DNA from: Lepidurus packardi
Taxonomy: Eukaryota > Arthropoda > Branchiopoda > Notostraca > Triopsidae
Assembly: GCA_023053545.1 (NCBI GenBank)
Contig: JAKZAN010000002.1
Coordinates: 6,246,375-6,310,374 of the forward strand
Direction of reading: 5' to 3'
Length of the DNA: 64,000 nucleotides
The position numbers and the translations under genes were made by a program. Below are positions 49,213 to 59,823 of this stretch, piece after piece. Position 1 is the first letter of the stretch, and each line of letters begins with the position of its first letter. Below the pieces are notes generated by a model. It was not told the origin of the DNA and ran no database searches. It saw only the letters and a program-made list of their open reading frames with translations.

Positions 49213-50803
49213 GATCGCCGTTTTCTTTGCGCAGTTCCAACAATTCAAAAATAAATGTTGCCAAAACGGATTCCGGGATTCGGTTCGCCGAGTTCTGTGT
49301 GGTTTGGCACACCCCACCAAAGTTACTAAACAAATCAAGATAGTTAAACTCCCAGACTTTTTGCTCTTTACTAAGAACACATTTTGCAGCTGTAGCACCA
49401 ACACACTGAGCAAATTTTTGTCCTGTGTATTTTGTCCTTGGAGTCGGTTGGATAAAAATGGAAGAGAGGAAAAAGAAAATCACTTTTAAAAATTTGCGGT
49501 TTAGTCCAGTCAAGCTAAGAAGGAAGGAAGAAGGCCCGAGTTAATCAAGTCTAGAGTCGTAATATGCGTCTTGAATTAATGAAGTTGTTACTACCACACA
49601 CCTTGAACTTGGGAGAAATCCCCAGGTGGATCTGAAGCTTCCACTGCTTTGGCATCAGCATTTTAACAAGTTTTCACGTAAGCGGTGGCGCTGCGATCGT
49701 AAGTTGGGTACCGTCGCTTGCCGAAGTGGAAGATCGGCTTCACCAGATCTTTTCTTTTCGGTTGGTCTCCGGAAAGCCTACTCGCGACTTGATTAGAGAA
49801 ACAAAGGCTTATGCAACGGGTGTTTCGAAAATATGATGCAGTTTTTCCCTTTAGGAGGCTCTTTTGTTTCTCTTTCCGTTGCTGACATACCGATGAAGAA
49901 TTTCTGAGGAAGGGAAAGGTGGTACGAATGTATAAAATCAACACGGGAACGTGAGGCAAAATATGAGCTTTACTTACGTGCCCATGATGTTAAGGGCCCG
50001 AGCAAGGATGGGTCTTGGGATTTTCCTGAATTTTTTAATTTTTAATTTTTTGGTCTTGTTTTTTGAACTAGAAGGTTTTGTCTACATCATATGGTGCAAC
50101 AGGGCTCCACTAACAGCAATAGCTGGGGCAATACCTCAGCAGCTAATCCAGTTTTGTGTGAAAGAAAACCTGTTTCCGCTTGGGGGTTTACTAAACGTTT
50201 CCTTTTTGTGTTGGCATGTTTAGCATTTGATTGTCGCAACGATTGAACGAATAACATCTTCCTGAGGTGGTGCATCTATTAGATTTGTGTTAAGTGAGTA
50301 ATGTACCAACGGGGTACTGAAAAAGAGATATTTGGGCCATCAACTATGATTAACGAGGAAAACAATTATCATTTTTAGCTTGGCCGGAAAAAGAAATAGG
50401 CCGACCCGCTAGAATCCGTCCATCTGTGGTATTACAGCAGAGACTCTAAGCAAGAAAAACAAAGGGTTATTCATTTCATGCGTCACAGGAAAATATGTAA
50501 ACATTCGACTCGGTGTTATGTTTGCATAGACTAATAAAGCCGCATACGAAACAAGACTCGCTTCTGATGAGTAAACTGCGCACGTAATATGTTATCAAGG
50601 GTGCCCATCTTAATAGCGTCCTCGTCGTATCCCATTGAAAACATGAGATTGCATGTCCTTCCTGGTACCGTATTTTAACTTCACAATAGTGTAATTACCT
50701 ACAAAACACTTAATAAAGTGACAAAATTGATCTGCATTACGATTGCATGGGATGAAAACACTGGATTGTTCAACGTTAAATGTTCAGCTTGGGAATATCT
50801 GCC

Positions 50804-50804
<1 letters not shown>

Positions 50805-50839
<35 letters not shown>
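50805..50839. repeat. Poly-C tract (35 bases)
   Basis: Uninterrupted run of 35 C followed by A and a run of T. Exact length is unreliable because such runs are hard to sequence. Confidence 0.85.
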
Positions 50840-52503
50840 ATTTTTTTTTACTTTTCGATCAACTTATAGTCGCCTCTTTTTTAAGGACCCATGGCTGAAT
50901 ATGGTCAAGATAACGGTATGGTTAAATAAAAAATAGTTATTCAAGTGTTTCGATGCGGAACTAAGCTAATGATTACTCGGAGCAACCTTCCAGCCTGATT
51001 TATAGAAGCGGTCATTTGCCGAGCTTTTTTTTCCATTCAAAAAGCTTGTTTGAACCATTTTCAGAACAAATAAAGATTTGCATTTCTAACAAGCCCTTTC
51101 TGTTTTTTTTTCTCTTTACAAAAGAAGAAGCAGAACCCTAAATGGCGGGTTTTTTCCTTGTCCCAATAAAGAGGTTGTTGCGCAGAAGTATTAGGCTATT
51201 GGGAAATCCATGTTCTGGAGTTGTCTGGTAGAAATACGGGAAAAAACTGTTTAGAGACGGTAGTCAACTTATAACCGATTTTTTAGGGCTGGTGAATACT
51301 ACAAACTCGTTTGAACCCAGGGACGGAAAGAGACGGTGTCAATACTTAATTGCGTTTATAAGACGCGGAATCATTATATGGATTGTCTGTAAAACCAGTA
51401 TTTTTGTTAATGTTACTCAAAACATTATGTGTAATTGTAGCAGTAATAATAGTTATGTTCCTAATTATGTTCTCCGATCTGAGTTAGTTTTGATGTGAAG
51501 GAGATATAGCATATTGTGTAGGAGATTTTAGATCTGACAGTTGCTTGAATTCCACATACTTTCTAACGTATACCAAGCTTGTCAAGTTTGATGTTATTTT
51601 CAGTTATTCTTTTATTCCTTCGTCATTACGTAGTTTTTATACTAGATTAATCATAGCCACTACGGTTTTTTGGCAGGCGTAATATGCGTTCTTGGATAGC
51701 AAAAGACCGGTTAAACTACAGGGGAGTTCCCAGGCCCATTAAAGGTAAAAGTCTGCGAGACGTTGACAATGAAATGTTGAAAAAGTGCTTTTAGAAGCTT
51801 TCAGACCGAGGAAAAAAAATTAAAAATTCAGTTTAGTAATTTATCATACGGAATGGTACTCTGACCGTTAGATCAACCTTTCAACAGCTCAGGCTCGGTC
51901 GCACAATGACCTGTGTTCCATATTAGATATGGAAAGGGATATTTTTTTGTGTATACATTTAAGCCTTATATAACCTGCAACGGGAACATTCATTATTGGG
52001 CAGAGTGAAATTTTCTCGTCTGGTAAGTAACCTCGCTAACCGAAAATTCGGCCTCGGTCTTAATTAGACCTGTGGTTTGCTCGGTATAGATTTTTTTTGC
52101 TCAGCATAGTTCAACTCTCAGTGCCTTAACTGCAAAAACTAGGCAACTTTCGGACAACTTCTTAACCTTTACAAAGAGGGGGAAAGAAAGATTAAACTAA
52201 AACTGAAAACTGGACTCGCGTACATTGTATCAACCAAAAAATGTGCTCGTACAAAGGCGCACCTAACAGGAATATGGAACAGAATTTTATTATGTGTCGC
52301 ATATTGCATATATAATATTATAGTCTTTGGGGACCAGTTCCACCAGTTTTCTCGGAAATACGTGGACCTGACGTTGGGAAAGGGGGTCAATGCAGATTTT
52401 GAAGAAAGAGAATTAGTTGGTTTTCGAGATCGAATAGAGTAACTTGTATGGTGAACTTGGAATTATATGGTTGAAATTATAAAGTTTTGTGTTGCTGCCA
52501 AAG

Positions 52504-52575
52504 CAACTTGCGCTCAACGGCAACGCCACGTTTTCGGGATAAATATGGTGTGGCCTTGCCGTTGAGCGCAAGTTG
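52504..52575. repeat. 72 nt hairpin with 26-base arms
   Basis: Arms 52504-52529 and 52550-52575 pair with a single mismatch; the outer 20 bases (CAACTTGCGCTCAACGGCAA) are perfect. The loop is 20 bases. Not associated with a recognisable transposon. Confidence 0.9.
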
Positions 52576-52763
52576 GACCAGAGGACCAGAGTGGAATCTC
52601 CATCGAAGAGGCCCTGTTTTTTCCATAAGCGCGACGATCGACGTAGGCGAAACTAATGTGTTGCTTACGGTTGTAATAGCAGTGGGAGACCTGGCGTAGG
52701 GATGTATGTTTCCCAAAAGACACAGAAAGAAGACGACAATGCAATGTTTGCAAGTGCAAAGGA

Positions 52764-52818
52764 AAAACTGCTTGGGTATATCTCTGAAAAAACCCAAAAC
52801 TGCTTGGGTATATCTCTG
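52764..52818. repeat. 23 bp direct repeat
   Basis: AAAACTGCTTGGGTATATCT plus CTG occurs at 52764-52786 and 52796-52818, a period of 32 bases. No coding content. Confidence 0.85.
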
Positions 52819-53729
52819 TGATGAACATATCACCGAAGGTCTATTTCAGGATAGGCAGTTAGCAATTGGATTTTGGGCAAATTGTAGTGGTAGGAGTTTG
52901 TTGCCAACTAAGACATAGCCCTACTAAGCTTGATGGGCTGGCTATTATGTCTGGGCTGCGTAGTGCACCCAAACCTCGAAAACTCCGCTATTGAGAAAAG
53001 ACAACGGGATCACCAAGGCCAAATAGTATAATGACATGCACGTGCTAGACTATGCAAGAATTGCTACTTCCAAGCAAAACTAGTAATAATATAATAGTTA
53101 TAATTAGTTATAGCCCACATAATGTAATAGTTACCACAAGCACTGTTACGTCATGGTATTATCGAAGCCCATAATGTTTTCTAGTAAGTTACCAGTCAGA
53201 AACGACAAAAGCTTCCATTACAATTGGATCTCCCATTGCCGGCAAATCAGCCACATTGGAAAGCTTCCGCTTCTTGTGTGGCTGAAAGTGGTAGGGCTGA
53301 GCGCCTTCAGTTTTTGGGCACAGGAACGCTAAAAAAAACTCGTGAGATTCCGTGCCTTCATCCTCTAAAATGTGACTTCTGTAAAAAAAAATACTCGCTT
53401 TCGTCCGAATCTTCTGACATTTTATTTGCTTAGGGATCTCACTCCGACACTTTGTATACACAAAACACAGGCCTCTGGTGCGCCCACGTGCCGCGGATTA
53501 CCAAGGCGTCACAGCACCACGTGATCGCGTAGGGCCAATGGCAAAAATGCCCAATTTGAATTTTAGATTCTTATGTCCTTAAATATCTCAGTTTTATCTG
53601 TGAATTCCCCGTACCTTGTCTTTCTCGCGTTTATGTAAATTTTCAATGCGGTTAAAAGGACATTTGAATCTTAAATGGGCATGTTTTCGTAAGTATGCTA
53701 ATTTCCGTTGCCTAAATTATCATTCATTG

Positions 53730-53734
53730 TTTAC
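53730..53734. other. Target-site duplication, left
   Basis: TTTAC immediately before the left LTR; the same five bases follow the right LTR at 59819-59823. A 5 bp duplication is usual for BEL/Pao integrases. Confidence 0.85.
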
Positions 53735-54102
53735 TATTTCGACAATATGTGGTAGTAAAGGGGGGAGGATGGCTGGGAATGGTTGGCGCTTGCCTGAAGG
53801 TCCTGCGTTGTGTTTTGGGGGGAGAGGGCTTTGTCCGTTACTTAAACAGAGAGATTTGAGCTTCGACACGTTGTATATTTTGCTTCGTGCGTTTTCTGAC
53901 TGCCGATACTTGAGCGTTCTACAGAGAACTATATATAGTGCAGAGGACTAGTGGAAGAAACAAACGTTGAAGGAAAGAACAAGCGGCAAAGGCGAAATGA
54001 AAGCGTTTTCGAGAAAGGGATCATTAAGAAGGTAAAGGGAAAAAGTGCATACAAGGTTTCAGAATGGTCAACAAATCAACGTTGAAGGAATAAATTCCGA
54101 CA
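53735..54102 (-). repeat. 3' LTR of the BEL/Pao element
   Basis: 368 bp; read base by base, it appears identical to the right-hand LTR. In element orientation (minus strand) it starts TGTCGG and ends CGAAATA. Confidence 0.93.
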
Positions 54103-54112
54103 TCCTCCCGCC
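54103..54112 (-). other. Polypurine tract
   Basis: GGCGGGAGGA on the minus strand directly abuts the TGTCGG start of the 3' LTR; it primes plus-strand synthesis in LTR elements and confirms the LTR boundary. Confidence 0.75.
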
Positions 54113-54125
54113 GGCCGGGATGCTA

Positions 54126-57100
54126 TTAGATTTCGTCAGCTTCAGCCAGATTTCTCAAACGTTCGCGAGCAGCGTCGGCAGCAAGCCGGGTGGGTCTGGT
54201 TCGGACAGGCGGGTCTGCTTCCGGCTTAGGGTCTACATGAAGCTCCAGCGGGTAGAGTTTAGTTATAGGTCGGTTAGTTAATCCAGTGGCAGTTCGTAGC
54301 TCCACCGAACGTATGATTCCGTCAAGGCCTCGGATGATTTTTGTTACTACGCCGAGCTTCCAGAACAACCGTTTACTATCGTTATGTATGTGCACGAGGT
54401 CGCCCACTTTCGGTTCTTTTGCAGGTCCCGTGGTAACATTATGATGATAATTGCGCAAGGAAGTCAGGTAGTCATGAGTCCAACGTCGCCAGAAGGATTG
54501 TAACAAAGCTTGATATCTAGAATTAAACTGAGATAAGTCATTAAGCTCATTAGTTTCTAAATCCGATGTGTCGCAATGCAAAACCGGGAGAATTCTACCG
54601 TGCAGGAAGTGGGAAGGAGTAAGGGGGGAGTCGTCGTTGATATCTTGAGAGTTTGAGGTCAAAGGTCGATTATTCAACTGAGCTTCGATGGCGATAGTTA
54701 GAGTCGTAAGGTCTTCAATGTCAACTCGAGCTCTACCTAAGGTCTTCTTCAGATGCGATTTGGTTATACCCACTAGACGTTCCCAAAAACCCCCATACCA
54801 AGGAGCTCGTTTGGGAATGTGCGTCCAGTTGATCTTGCGACGTGAGAGAAAACATCCAATCGTGGGGGAGGTCTGAAAGTCTTCTAGGAATGAAGAGGCA
54901 GCTTCGAAGGTGGAAGCGTTGTCCGACATAAGGATCTCAGGGCATCCTCGGCGATTGGTAAATCGTTGAAGGGCGTGAAGAAACGTTGATGCTCGTAGAT
55001 CGCGAACAAGTTCCAAGTGTACCGCGCGTATTTTCGCACATGTAAAGAGGCAAAGATACACCTTAAGGTCAGAACCGTCTTGTGGGACTTTAGCGAATAG
55101 GGGACCGAGAAAATCGACTCCAGTGACTTGAAAAGGAACGCCAGGGGACACTCGGGAGAGTGGTAAAGGAGCAGCTTGGGTGACGTGAAACGGAGTTCCA
55201 TGTAGTCGTTTGCATATGATGCATGCGCGAATTACGCGTTTGATGAGGGTTAACGCAGCCGGTATCCAAAACCGTTGCCGTAACTGTGTGAGCACGGAAT
55301 GTGATCCGGAGTGGAGGGATTCTTCGTGGATGTGACGAATCAGGAGGGAGGAAATAGGAGATGTTTTAGCGAGTAAAACTGGATGTTTAGCAGCATAGGG
55401 TAAAGACGCATTTTGGATGCGGCCACGACAACGAATAAGAGATTTCTCATCCAGGTAGAGTCCTAATTGCCCAATGATTGGTAATTGAGGAGTCACCTTC
55501 GAATCACGAAGTCTATCGTGGATCTCTGGGAACTCGACTTGTTGTGAACGCTGAATAATCCATTCTTCGGTTAATGTCCGATCAGATGGTAAGAGGAGGC
55601 CAGTGCGCTTAGGGACGGAACGCAGATTGTGGATGAAACGACGAATCCAAGTGAGCACAGCGACAAGTTTGGGCCAAGAGTTAAATCGATAGAAAATGTC
55701 CGGATTAGTCGGAAGCGTGGAGCTTGGGGCGTTTTCTTCTGTTAGGAACAGGACTACCGACGAAGAAGGATCATCCGGGGTCGGGTGATGAATTAAGGGG
55801 GGACCATGATTCCAAAGCGTTGAATCGAGGAACTTCTTTGAAGAAAGGCTTCGAGTAAGTAAGTCAGCCGGATTTTGCTCCGTGGGGCAATATGCGACTT
55901 TGGCTTGTAAACGTTCCATGAGTTGCTTTATTTCCAGTACTCGATTCTCCAAAACGCGCCGCGGGGGTCGTGAACCAGTGGACCAATGTAGGACAATGCG
56001 GGAGTCAGTCCACAGGAAAATGGGTTTGAAATTGTCCGGGAAAAGTTCAGTTTGAACGAAATGCGCCAAACGACAAGCTAGTAGTAGTGCCAGGAGTTCT
56101 AAGTGTGGGAGAGTTAAGGCTTTTAGTGGAGCTACTCTAGATTTTGAGATGACAAAAGCAGAAGCGTCCGGCGAAACCAGATAAACTACGGCTCCGTATG
56201 CCTTCGGGCTGGCATCCGCAAATATGTGTAGAGTTGTAGAATCTACTTGGGAGGAAAAATAGGGTCGAGGGAGTTTAATTTGGCCAATAGCCGACAAGTT
56301 TTCTCGGAATTTGTCCCACGAGCTAACCACGGATTCTGGGACTGGATCATCCCAAGTGATGTCTAATTTCCACAAGTCTTGCATGAGAAGTTTGGCGGGC
56401 GTCGTGATGGGGTTGAGGTATCCTAAAGGGTCGAAAATTTTACTTATGTTCTGAAGTAGCAATCTTTTCGTCAAGGGGATCTTAGTGTTGAACGTTAGGA
56501 CTGGATAGGACAGGACATCCATGGTGGAATCCCAGAGCATTCCAAGGGTCTTCACCGGATTTCTAGTTGAAGCAATGTTGTCGAGTTGTAGCTGCTGGTG
56601 CAAAAGGGGACTATTAGTAGCCCAGTCGCGCAAATTTAGTTGAGCGTCTGTAAGAATGCGTCGCGACTCGTTGTACAAACTTAAAAGATCTGCTTCAGAA
56701 GACATACCCGTGAGGAGGTTGTCTATATAAAAGTCTCGCTGCAGTGTTTGGGCTACGGGTGTACCATACGACGAAAGATGTTGGTGGAGAACAGATAGTA
56801 GAATGAACGGTGAAGAGGTTGCTCCAAATAACAGTACTTTAAATCGGTAAGTCTCAAAAGGGGAGTTAGGGTTTTCAGGGTGACGAGGCCAAAGGAATCG
56901 GAGGAAGTCACGGTCTTTCTTGTCAATAGCAATGTTGAGGAAAGCTTTTTCTATGTCACTCGAAACAACGTACTGATGGAGGCGGAAACGGAGAAGTATT
57001 CCGCAAAGGTCCTTTTGTAGTGGAGGACCGGATTCGAGACATTGATTGAGGCTGGGATCAATTTCAGAGGGTCTACTAGAGCAGTCGAATACAACTCTAA

Positions 57101-59432
57101 GTGGGGTGGTGGAGGACTCTTTCAGAACGGCACGATGTGGTAAATAATGGGAGGTGGGAGGATTCGAACGTCCGTCTACTTTTTCGATGAACTGTTTCTT
57201 GAGGTAATCTCGTATCACCGAGTCGTATGCTAAAAGAAGGGAGGGGGTCTTTCGTAAGCGTCGGACTAGGGATTGGGTACGAGCAAAGGAGAGGTCGAAG
57301 TTCGAGGGAAGAGGCGGGTGATCAGCTTTCCATGGGAGTTTGGCTTCATAACGTCCGTCTTCTAGTCGCGTAATCATGGAAGTTTGATAAGTATGGAGGA
57401 AATCTTCCTCTTCCCTTGCAGCGCCGATTCCCACAGCTTCAAGTTGCCAAAAGTGTTCTAGGCTGCGTTCTTCGGGATCAGCGGCGTTCCCAATGAGGAG
57501 CAGTGTGGACGTCGGTGTGGATGAAGAATTGGCTTGAAGGGGACCAGAAAGAAGGAATCCTAGTGAGGATTTGACAGCAGTAGGACCAGGGCCTCTAATA
57601 ATGACGTCTTCCAAAAATTCCCACGCGAAGTCAGCTCCTATTAAAATGTCAACATTAAAGGGTTCTTGACCGACGTTTGGATGGGCCAGCGGAAGGGTTT
57701 GTAGGTGCGGTAGGTTTTTAACCTCTACTTGCGTTTGCAGGTGTAAGGGTACTACGATAATTGGAACAACGGCGACATCAATTACTGTAGGTTCTTTGTT
57801 TAAATTGATGACTGAAAGCTTAGTGATGGGAAGCGCGCGTTGACTGCTCGAACCAAAGACGTTGAGGGTAGTATTTACGTACTTGCGGGGAATATGTTGC
57901 AGTCTTTTTAGCAGGCTAGAAGTTACGAAGGACGTTTGAGCTCCTTCATCGATCAAAATATTAGCATTTGTTGTTTTCCCATTTATTGTAACCGGAGCTA
58001 TAGCGGTTTTAAGGTAAACGATGGCTGGGTTAGTACGAGCAGAGCTGATGGTAAGGGACGTAGTAGGGGGCGCGGCTTCTCCAGACGATTCTTGGGTGGG
58101 GGGCCTGTGAGTGGAATTATGAAGGCTGGTGTGGTGCATCTTTTGACACGTGCGGCATCTACCCTTTGATTTGCAGTTCGCCACCATTGAGTGATTTGAG
58201 CTTGAAAGACAGTTAAAACAGAGTTTTTTCTCTTTAACGATTTGTCGACGTTGGTCAGGTGTAGTGTAGCGAGTACAATCAATGGATTTGTGGGAATCTT
58301 CACAAAAGGCGCATTTGGGCGTACGCGGGTTATTTTGGGTGCCCAAAACGAGAGCCGAGGCTGTTGGGTTCTGATGTGGGGTGGGCTTGAGCTTGTGGTT
58401 TTCCGTTGGGGCCAACTTATCATCTTTATTAGAGTCCAAAAGGTCGACTTCTTGCCTTAACGCTTCGCAGAGTGCGGGAAGGGTCCATGATGTGGAATTC
58501 TGGAGTCGGGCAAGGTTGCGTCTGGTTGCAGTGGGCAGCTTATCCAGTAGAAGACCGACTAAAAACTCTCCGTAAGAGTCAGGTGCTCTTCCTAGCGCCT
58601 CGAGTCCTCGCAGGTGGGTGTTCAGTTGATGAAGGAAAGATTTGAGGGAGTCTGGCGAATTGTTCGGTGCTTTAAGAGTTCGAAGGGCTTTCATATGAGC
58701 GTGAATTATTTTCTCTGGCTTCCCATAAACGTCTCGTAGAAGGGATACGGCGTGCGTGTAATTGGCATCAGTTGGTTGTAGGCCGGCTACGGTGTCTTTG
58801 GCTTCCTTCTCCAAGACTGAGAGGAGATAGTGAAATTTGATCACGGGGTTAAGTTCCGGGTCATCATGAATCTCGGAGCGGAATGTGTCCCAAAAACACT
58901 GCCAATGGAGGACATTCCCGTCAAACTTTTGTAATTGCAATACTGGGAGTTTGGATTTGCGGAAAAAGGCCGAAGGAACAGGAAGGGATTGAGGGGATAG
59001 GCCGTTAGGAGGAATTGCTGAGGTGCTAGGTAAAACAGAAGAGGCAGAGGGTAGCGAAATAGTAGGGTTATTAGGGGTAGTACTTGGAGGAAGCAAGAGC
59101 GTTGAAGTTGATGGGGGTAATGATTTGTATAAGGCCAATTTAGCTTCAAACCGTATGTAGGTCTCTTCAAACTCGGACTGCCAGGCGTCATCTTGCTTGT
59201 ATTCTTCGTCTAGTTCGGAGTCGAGGGTGAGGGTTGCTTTGATTTTCTCCGTAAGATCGTTGATTGTTTCGCGTTTAGCGTTAAGCGTGGATATGATGCG
59301 AGTGAGTTGACTGATCATCTCGATTGGGGTGCTAGGCTCTGCTAAGAGATTGTCTCCTAAGTTCTTCGTTCGGGTAACCGCTCCACGAGCTGAACCGCGA
59401 GCTCGTTTCAGGTGAGAGAGGGACTCAGCCAT
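54126..59432 (-). CDS. BEL/Pao gag-pol polyprotein (1768 aa)
   Basis: Start chosen at the ATG at 59432, immediately after the primer-binding site; the same frame stays open into the LTR. Domains in order: gag-like DUF1759 about 165-335; three zinc-knuckle-like Cys/His clusters about 374-437 (CAFC, CFNC, CRTC); aspartic protease with IDEGAQ around Asp495; reverse transcriptase about 745-960 with SSDIEKAF and FYIDNLL (YIDN in place of YxDD, seen in BEL elements); RNase H with FADAS, HLEL and LWTDSR (Asp1073, Glu1112, Asp1143); integrase zinc-binding HIHEESLHSG, then core Asp1440 (GVDFLG), Asp1504 (MSDNAS) and Glu1551 (WERLVG); and a C-terminal DUF5641-type module. No stop or frameshift. Confidence 0.96.
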   Translation of the reverse strand: MAESLSHLKRARGSARGAVTRTKNLGDNLLAEPSTPIEMISQLTRIISTLNAKRETINDLTEKIKATLTLDSELDEEYKQDDAWQSEFEETYIRFEAKLALYKSLPPSTSTLLLPPSTTPNNPTISLPSASSVLPSTSAIPPNGLSPQSLPVPSAFFRKSKLPVLQLQKFDGNVLHWQCFWDTFRSEIHDDPELNPVIKFHYLLSVLEKEAKDTVAGLQPTDANYTHAVSLLRDVYGKPEKIIHAHMKALRTLKAPNNSPDSLKSFLHQLNTHLRGLEALGRAPDSYGEFLVGLLLDKLPTATRRNLARLQNSTSWTLPALCEALRQEVDLLDSNKDDKLAPTENHKLKPTPHQNPTASALVLGTQNNPRTPKCAFCEDSHKSIDCTRYTTPDQRRQIVKEKKLCFNCLSSSNHSMVANCKSKGRCRTCQKMHHTSLHNSTHRPPTQESSGEAAPPTTSLTISSARTNPAIVYLKTAIAPVTINGKTTNANILIDEGAQTSFVTSSLLKRLQHIPRKYVNTTLNVFGSSSQRALPITKLSVINLNKEPTVIDVAVVPIIVVPLHLQTQVEVKNLPHLQTLPLAHPNVGQEPFNVDILIGADFAWEFLEDVIIRGPGPTAVKSSLGFLLSGPLQANSSSTPTSTLLLIGNAADPEERSLEHFWQLEAVGIGAAREEEDFLHTYQTSMITRLEDGRYEAKLPWKADHPPLPSNFDLSFARTQSLVRRLRKTPSLLLAYDSVIRDYLKKQFIEKVDGRSNPPTSHYLPHRAVLKESSTTPLRVVFDCSSRPSEIDPSLNQCLESGPPLQKDLCGILLRFRLHQYVVSSDIEKAFLNIAIDKKDRDFLRFLWPRHPENPNSPFETYRFKVLLFGATSSPFILLSVLHQHLSSYGTPVAQTLQRDFYIDNLLTGMSSEADLLSLYNESRRILTDAQLNLRDWATNSPLLHQQLQLDNIASTRNPVKTLGMLWDSTMDVLSYPVLTFNTKIPLTKRLLLQNISKIFDPLGYLNPITTPAKLLMQDLWKLDITWDDPVPESVVSSWDKFRENLSAIGQIKLPRPYFSSQVDSTTLHIFADASPKAYGAVVYLVSPDASAFVISKSRVAPLKALTLPHLELLALLLACRLAHFVQTELFPDNFKPIFLWTDSRIVLHWSTGSRPPRRVLENRVLEIKQLMERLQAKVAYCPTEQNPADLLTRSLSSKKFLDSTLWNHGPPLIHHPTPDDPSSSVVLFLTEENAPSSTLPTNPDIFYRFNSWPKLVAVLTWIRRFIHNLRSVPKRTGLLLPSDRTLTEEWIIQRSQQVEFPEIHDRLRDSKVTPQLPIIGQLGLYLDEKSLIRCRGRIQNASLPYAAKHPVLLAKTSPISSLLIRHIHEESLHSGSHSVLTQLRQRFWIPAALTLIKRVIRACIICKRLHGTPFHVTQAAPLPLSRVSPGVPFQVTGVDFLGPLFAKVPQDGSDLKVYLCLFTCAKIRAVHLELVRDLRASTFLHALQRFTNRRGCPEILMSDNASTFEAASSFLEDFQTSPTIGCFLSRRKINWTHIPKRAPWYGGFWERLVGITKSHLKKTLGRARVDIEDLTTLTIAIEAQLNNRPLTSNSQDINDDSPLTPSHFLHGRILPVLHCDTSDLETNELNDLSQFNSRYQALLQSFWRRWTHDYLTSLRNYHHNVTTGPAKEPKVGDLVHIHNDSKRLFWKLGVVTKIIRGLDGIIRSVELRTATGLTNRPITKLYPLELHVDPKPEADPPVRTRPTRLAADAARERLRNLAEADEI

Positions 59433-59448
59433 CCTGGTCACGGCACCA
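59433..59448 (-). other. Primer-binding site
   Basis: TGGTGCCGTGACCAGG on the minus strand, two bases inside the 5' LTR. It begins TGG, complementary to the CCA end of a tRNA. I do not assign the tRNA. Confidence 0.75.
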
Positions 59449-59450
59449 AA

Positions 59451-59818
59451 TATTTCGACAATATGTGGTAGTAAAGGGGGGAGGATGGCTGGGAATGGTT
59501 GGCGCTTGCCTGAAGGTCCTGCGTTGTGTTTTGGGGGGAGAGGGCTTTGTCCGTTACTTAAACAGAGAGATTTGAGCTTCGACACGTTGTATATTTTGCT
59601 TCGTGCGTTTTCTGACTGCCGATACTTGAGCGTTCTACAGAGAACTATATATAGTGCAGAGGACTAGTGGAAGAAACAAACGTTGAAGGAAAGAACAAGC
59701 GGCAAAGGCGAAATGAAAGCGTTTTCGAGAAAGGGATCATTAAGAAGGTAAAGGGAAAAAGTGCATACAAGGTTTCAGAATGGTCAACAAATCAACGTTG
59801 AAGGAATAAATTCCGACA
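59451..59818 (-). repeat. 5' LTR of the BEL/Pao element
   Basis: 368 bp, apparently identical to the other LTR. Contains a TATATATA promoter box at 59646-59653 on the element strand, followed about 30 bp later by the likely transcription start. Confidence 0.93.
59646..59653 (-). promoter_or_regulatory. TATA box in the 5' LTR
   Basis: TATATATA in the U3 part of the LTR, element orientation. The same box is in the 3' LTR at about 53930-53937, where it could drive transcription toward lower coordinates. Confidence 0.6.
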
Positions 59819-59823
59819 TTTAC
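59819..59823. other. Target-site duplication, right
   Basis: TTTAC, matching the left duplication at 53730-53734. Confidence 0.85.

Larger units (their letters stand above)
49213..53729. other. Intergenic stretch with hairpin, homopolymer and a possible gene fragment
   Basis: No intact gene was found in about 4.5 kb. Contains a 35-base C run, a 26-bp-arm hairpin and a 23-base direct repeat, each listed separately. A minus-strand fragment at 53200-53425 (MSEDSDESE, then in another frame ESHEFFLAFLCP and AQPYHFQP) looks like a broken coding remnant of unknown family. Confidence 0.45.
53735..59818 (-). mobile_element. Full-length BEL/Pao LTR retrotransposon (6,084 bp)
   Basis: Complete element on the minus strand: 5' LTR 59451-59818, primer-binding site, one gag-pol frame, polypurine tract 54103-54112, 3' LTR 53735-54102, flanked by TTTAC duplications. 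The LTRs look identical and the coding frame has no break, so the insertion is recent and may be able to move. No envelope-like frame was found. It sits between the CLIP protease and the carboxypeptidase, about 640 bp beyond the stop codon of the latter and in the same orientation. Confidence 0.96.

Noticed and set aside
59433..59585. Taking the 1819-codon frame from inside the LTR as the gag-pol start
   Set aside because: The first ATG after the primer-binding site (59432) is the conventional start; the extension covers the LTR and tRNA primer site.
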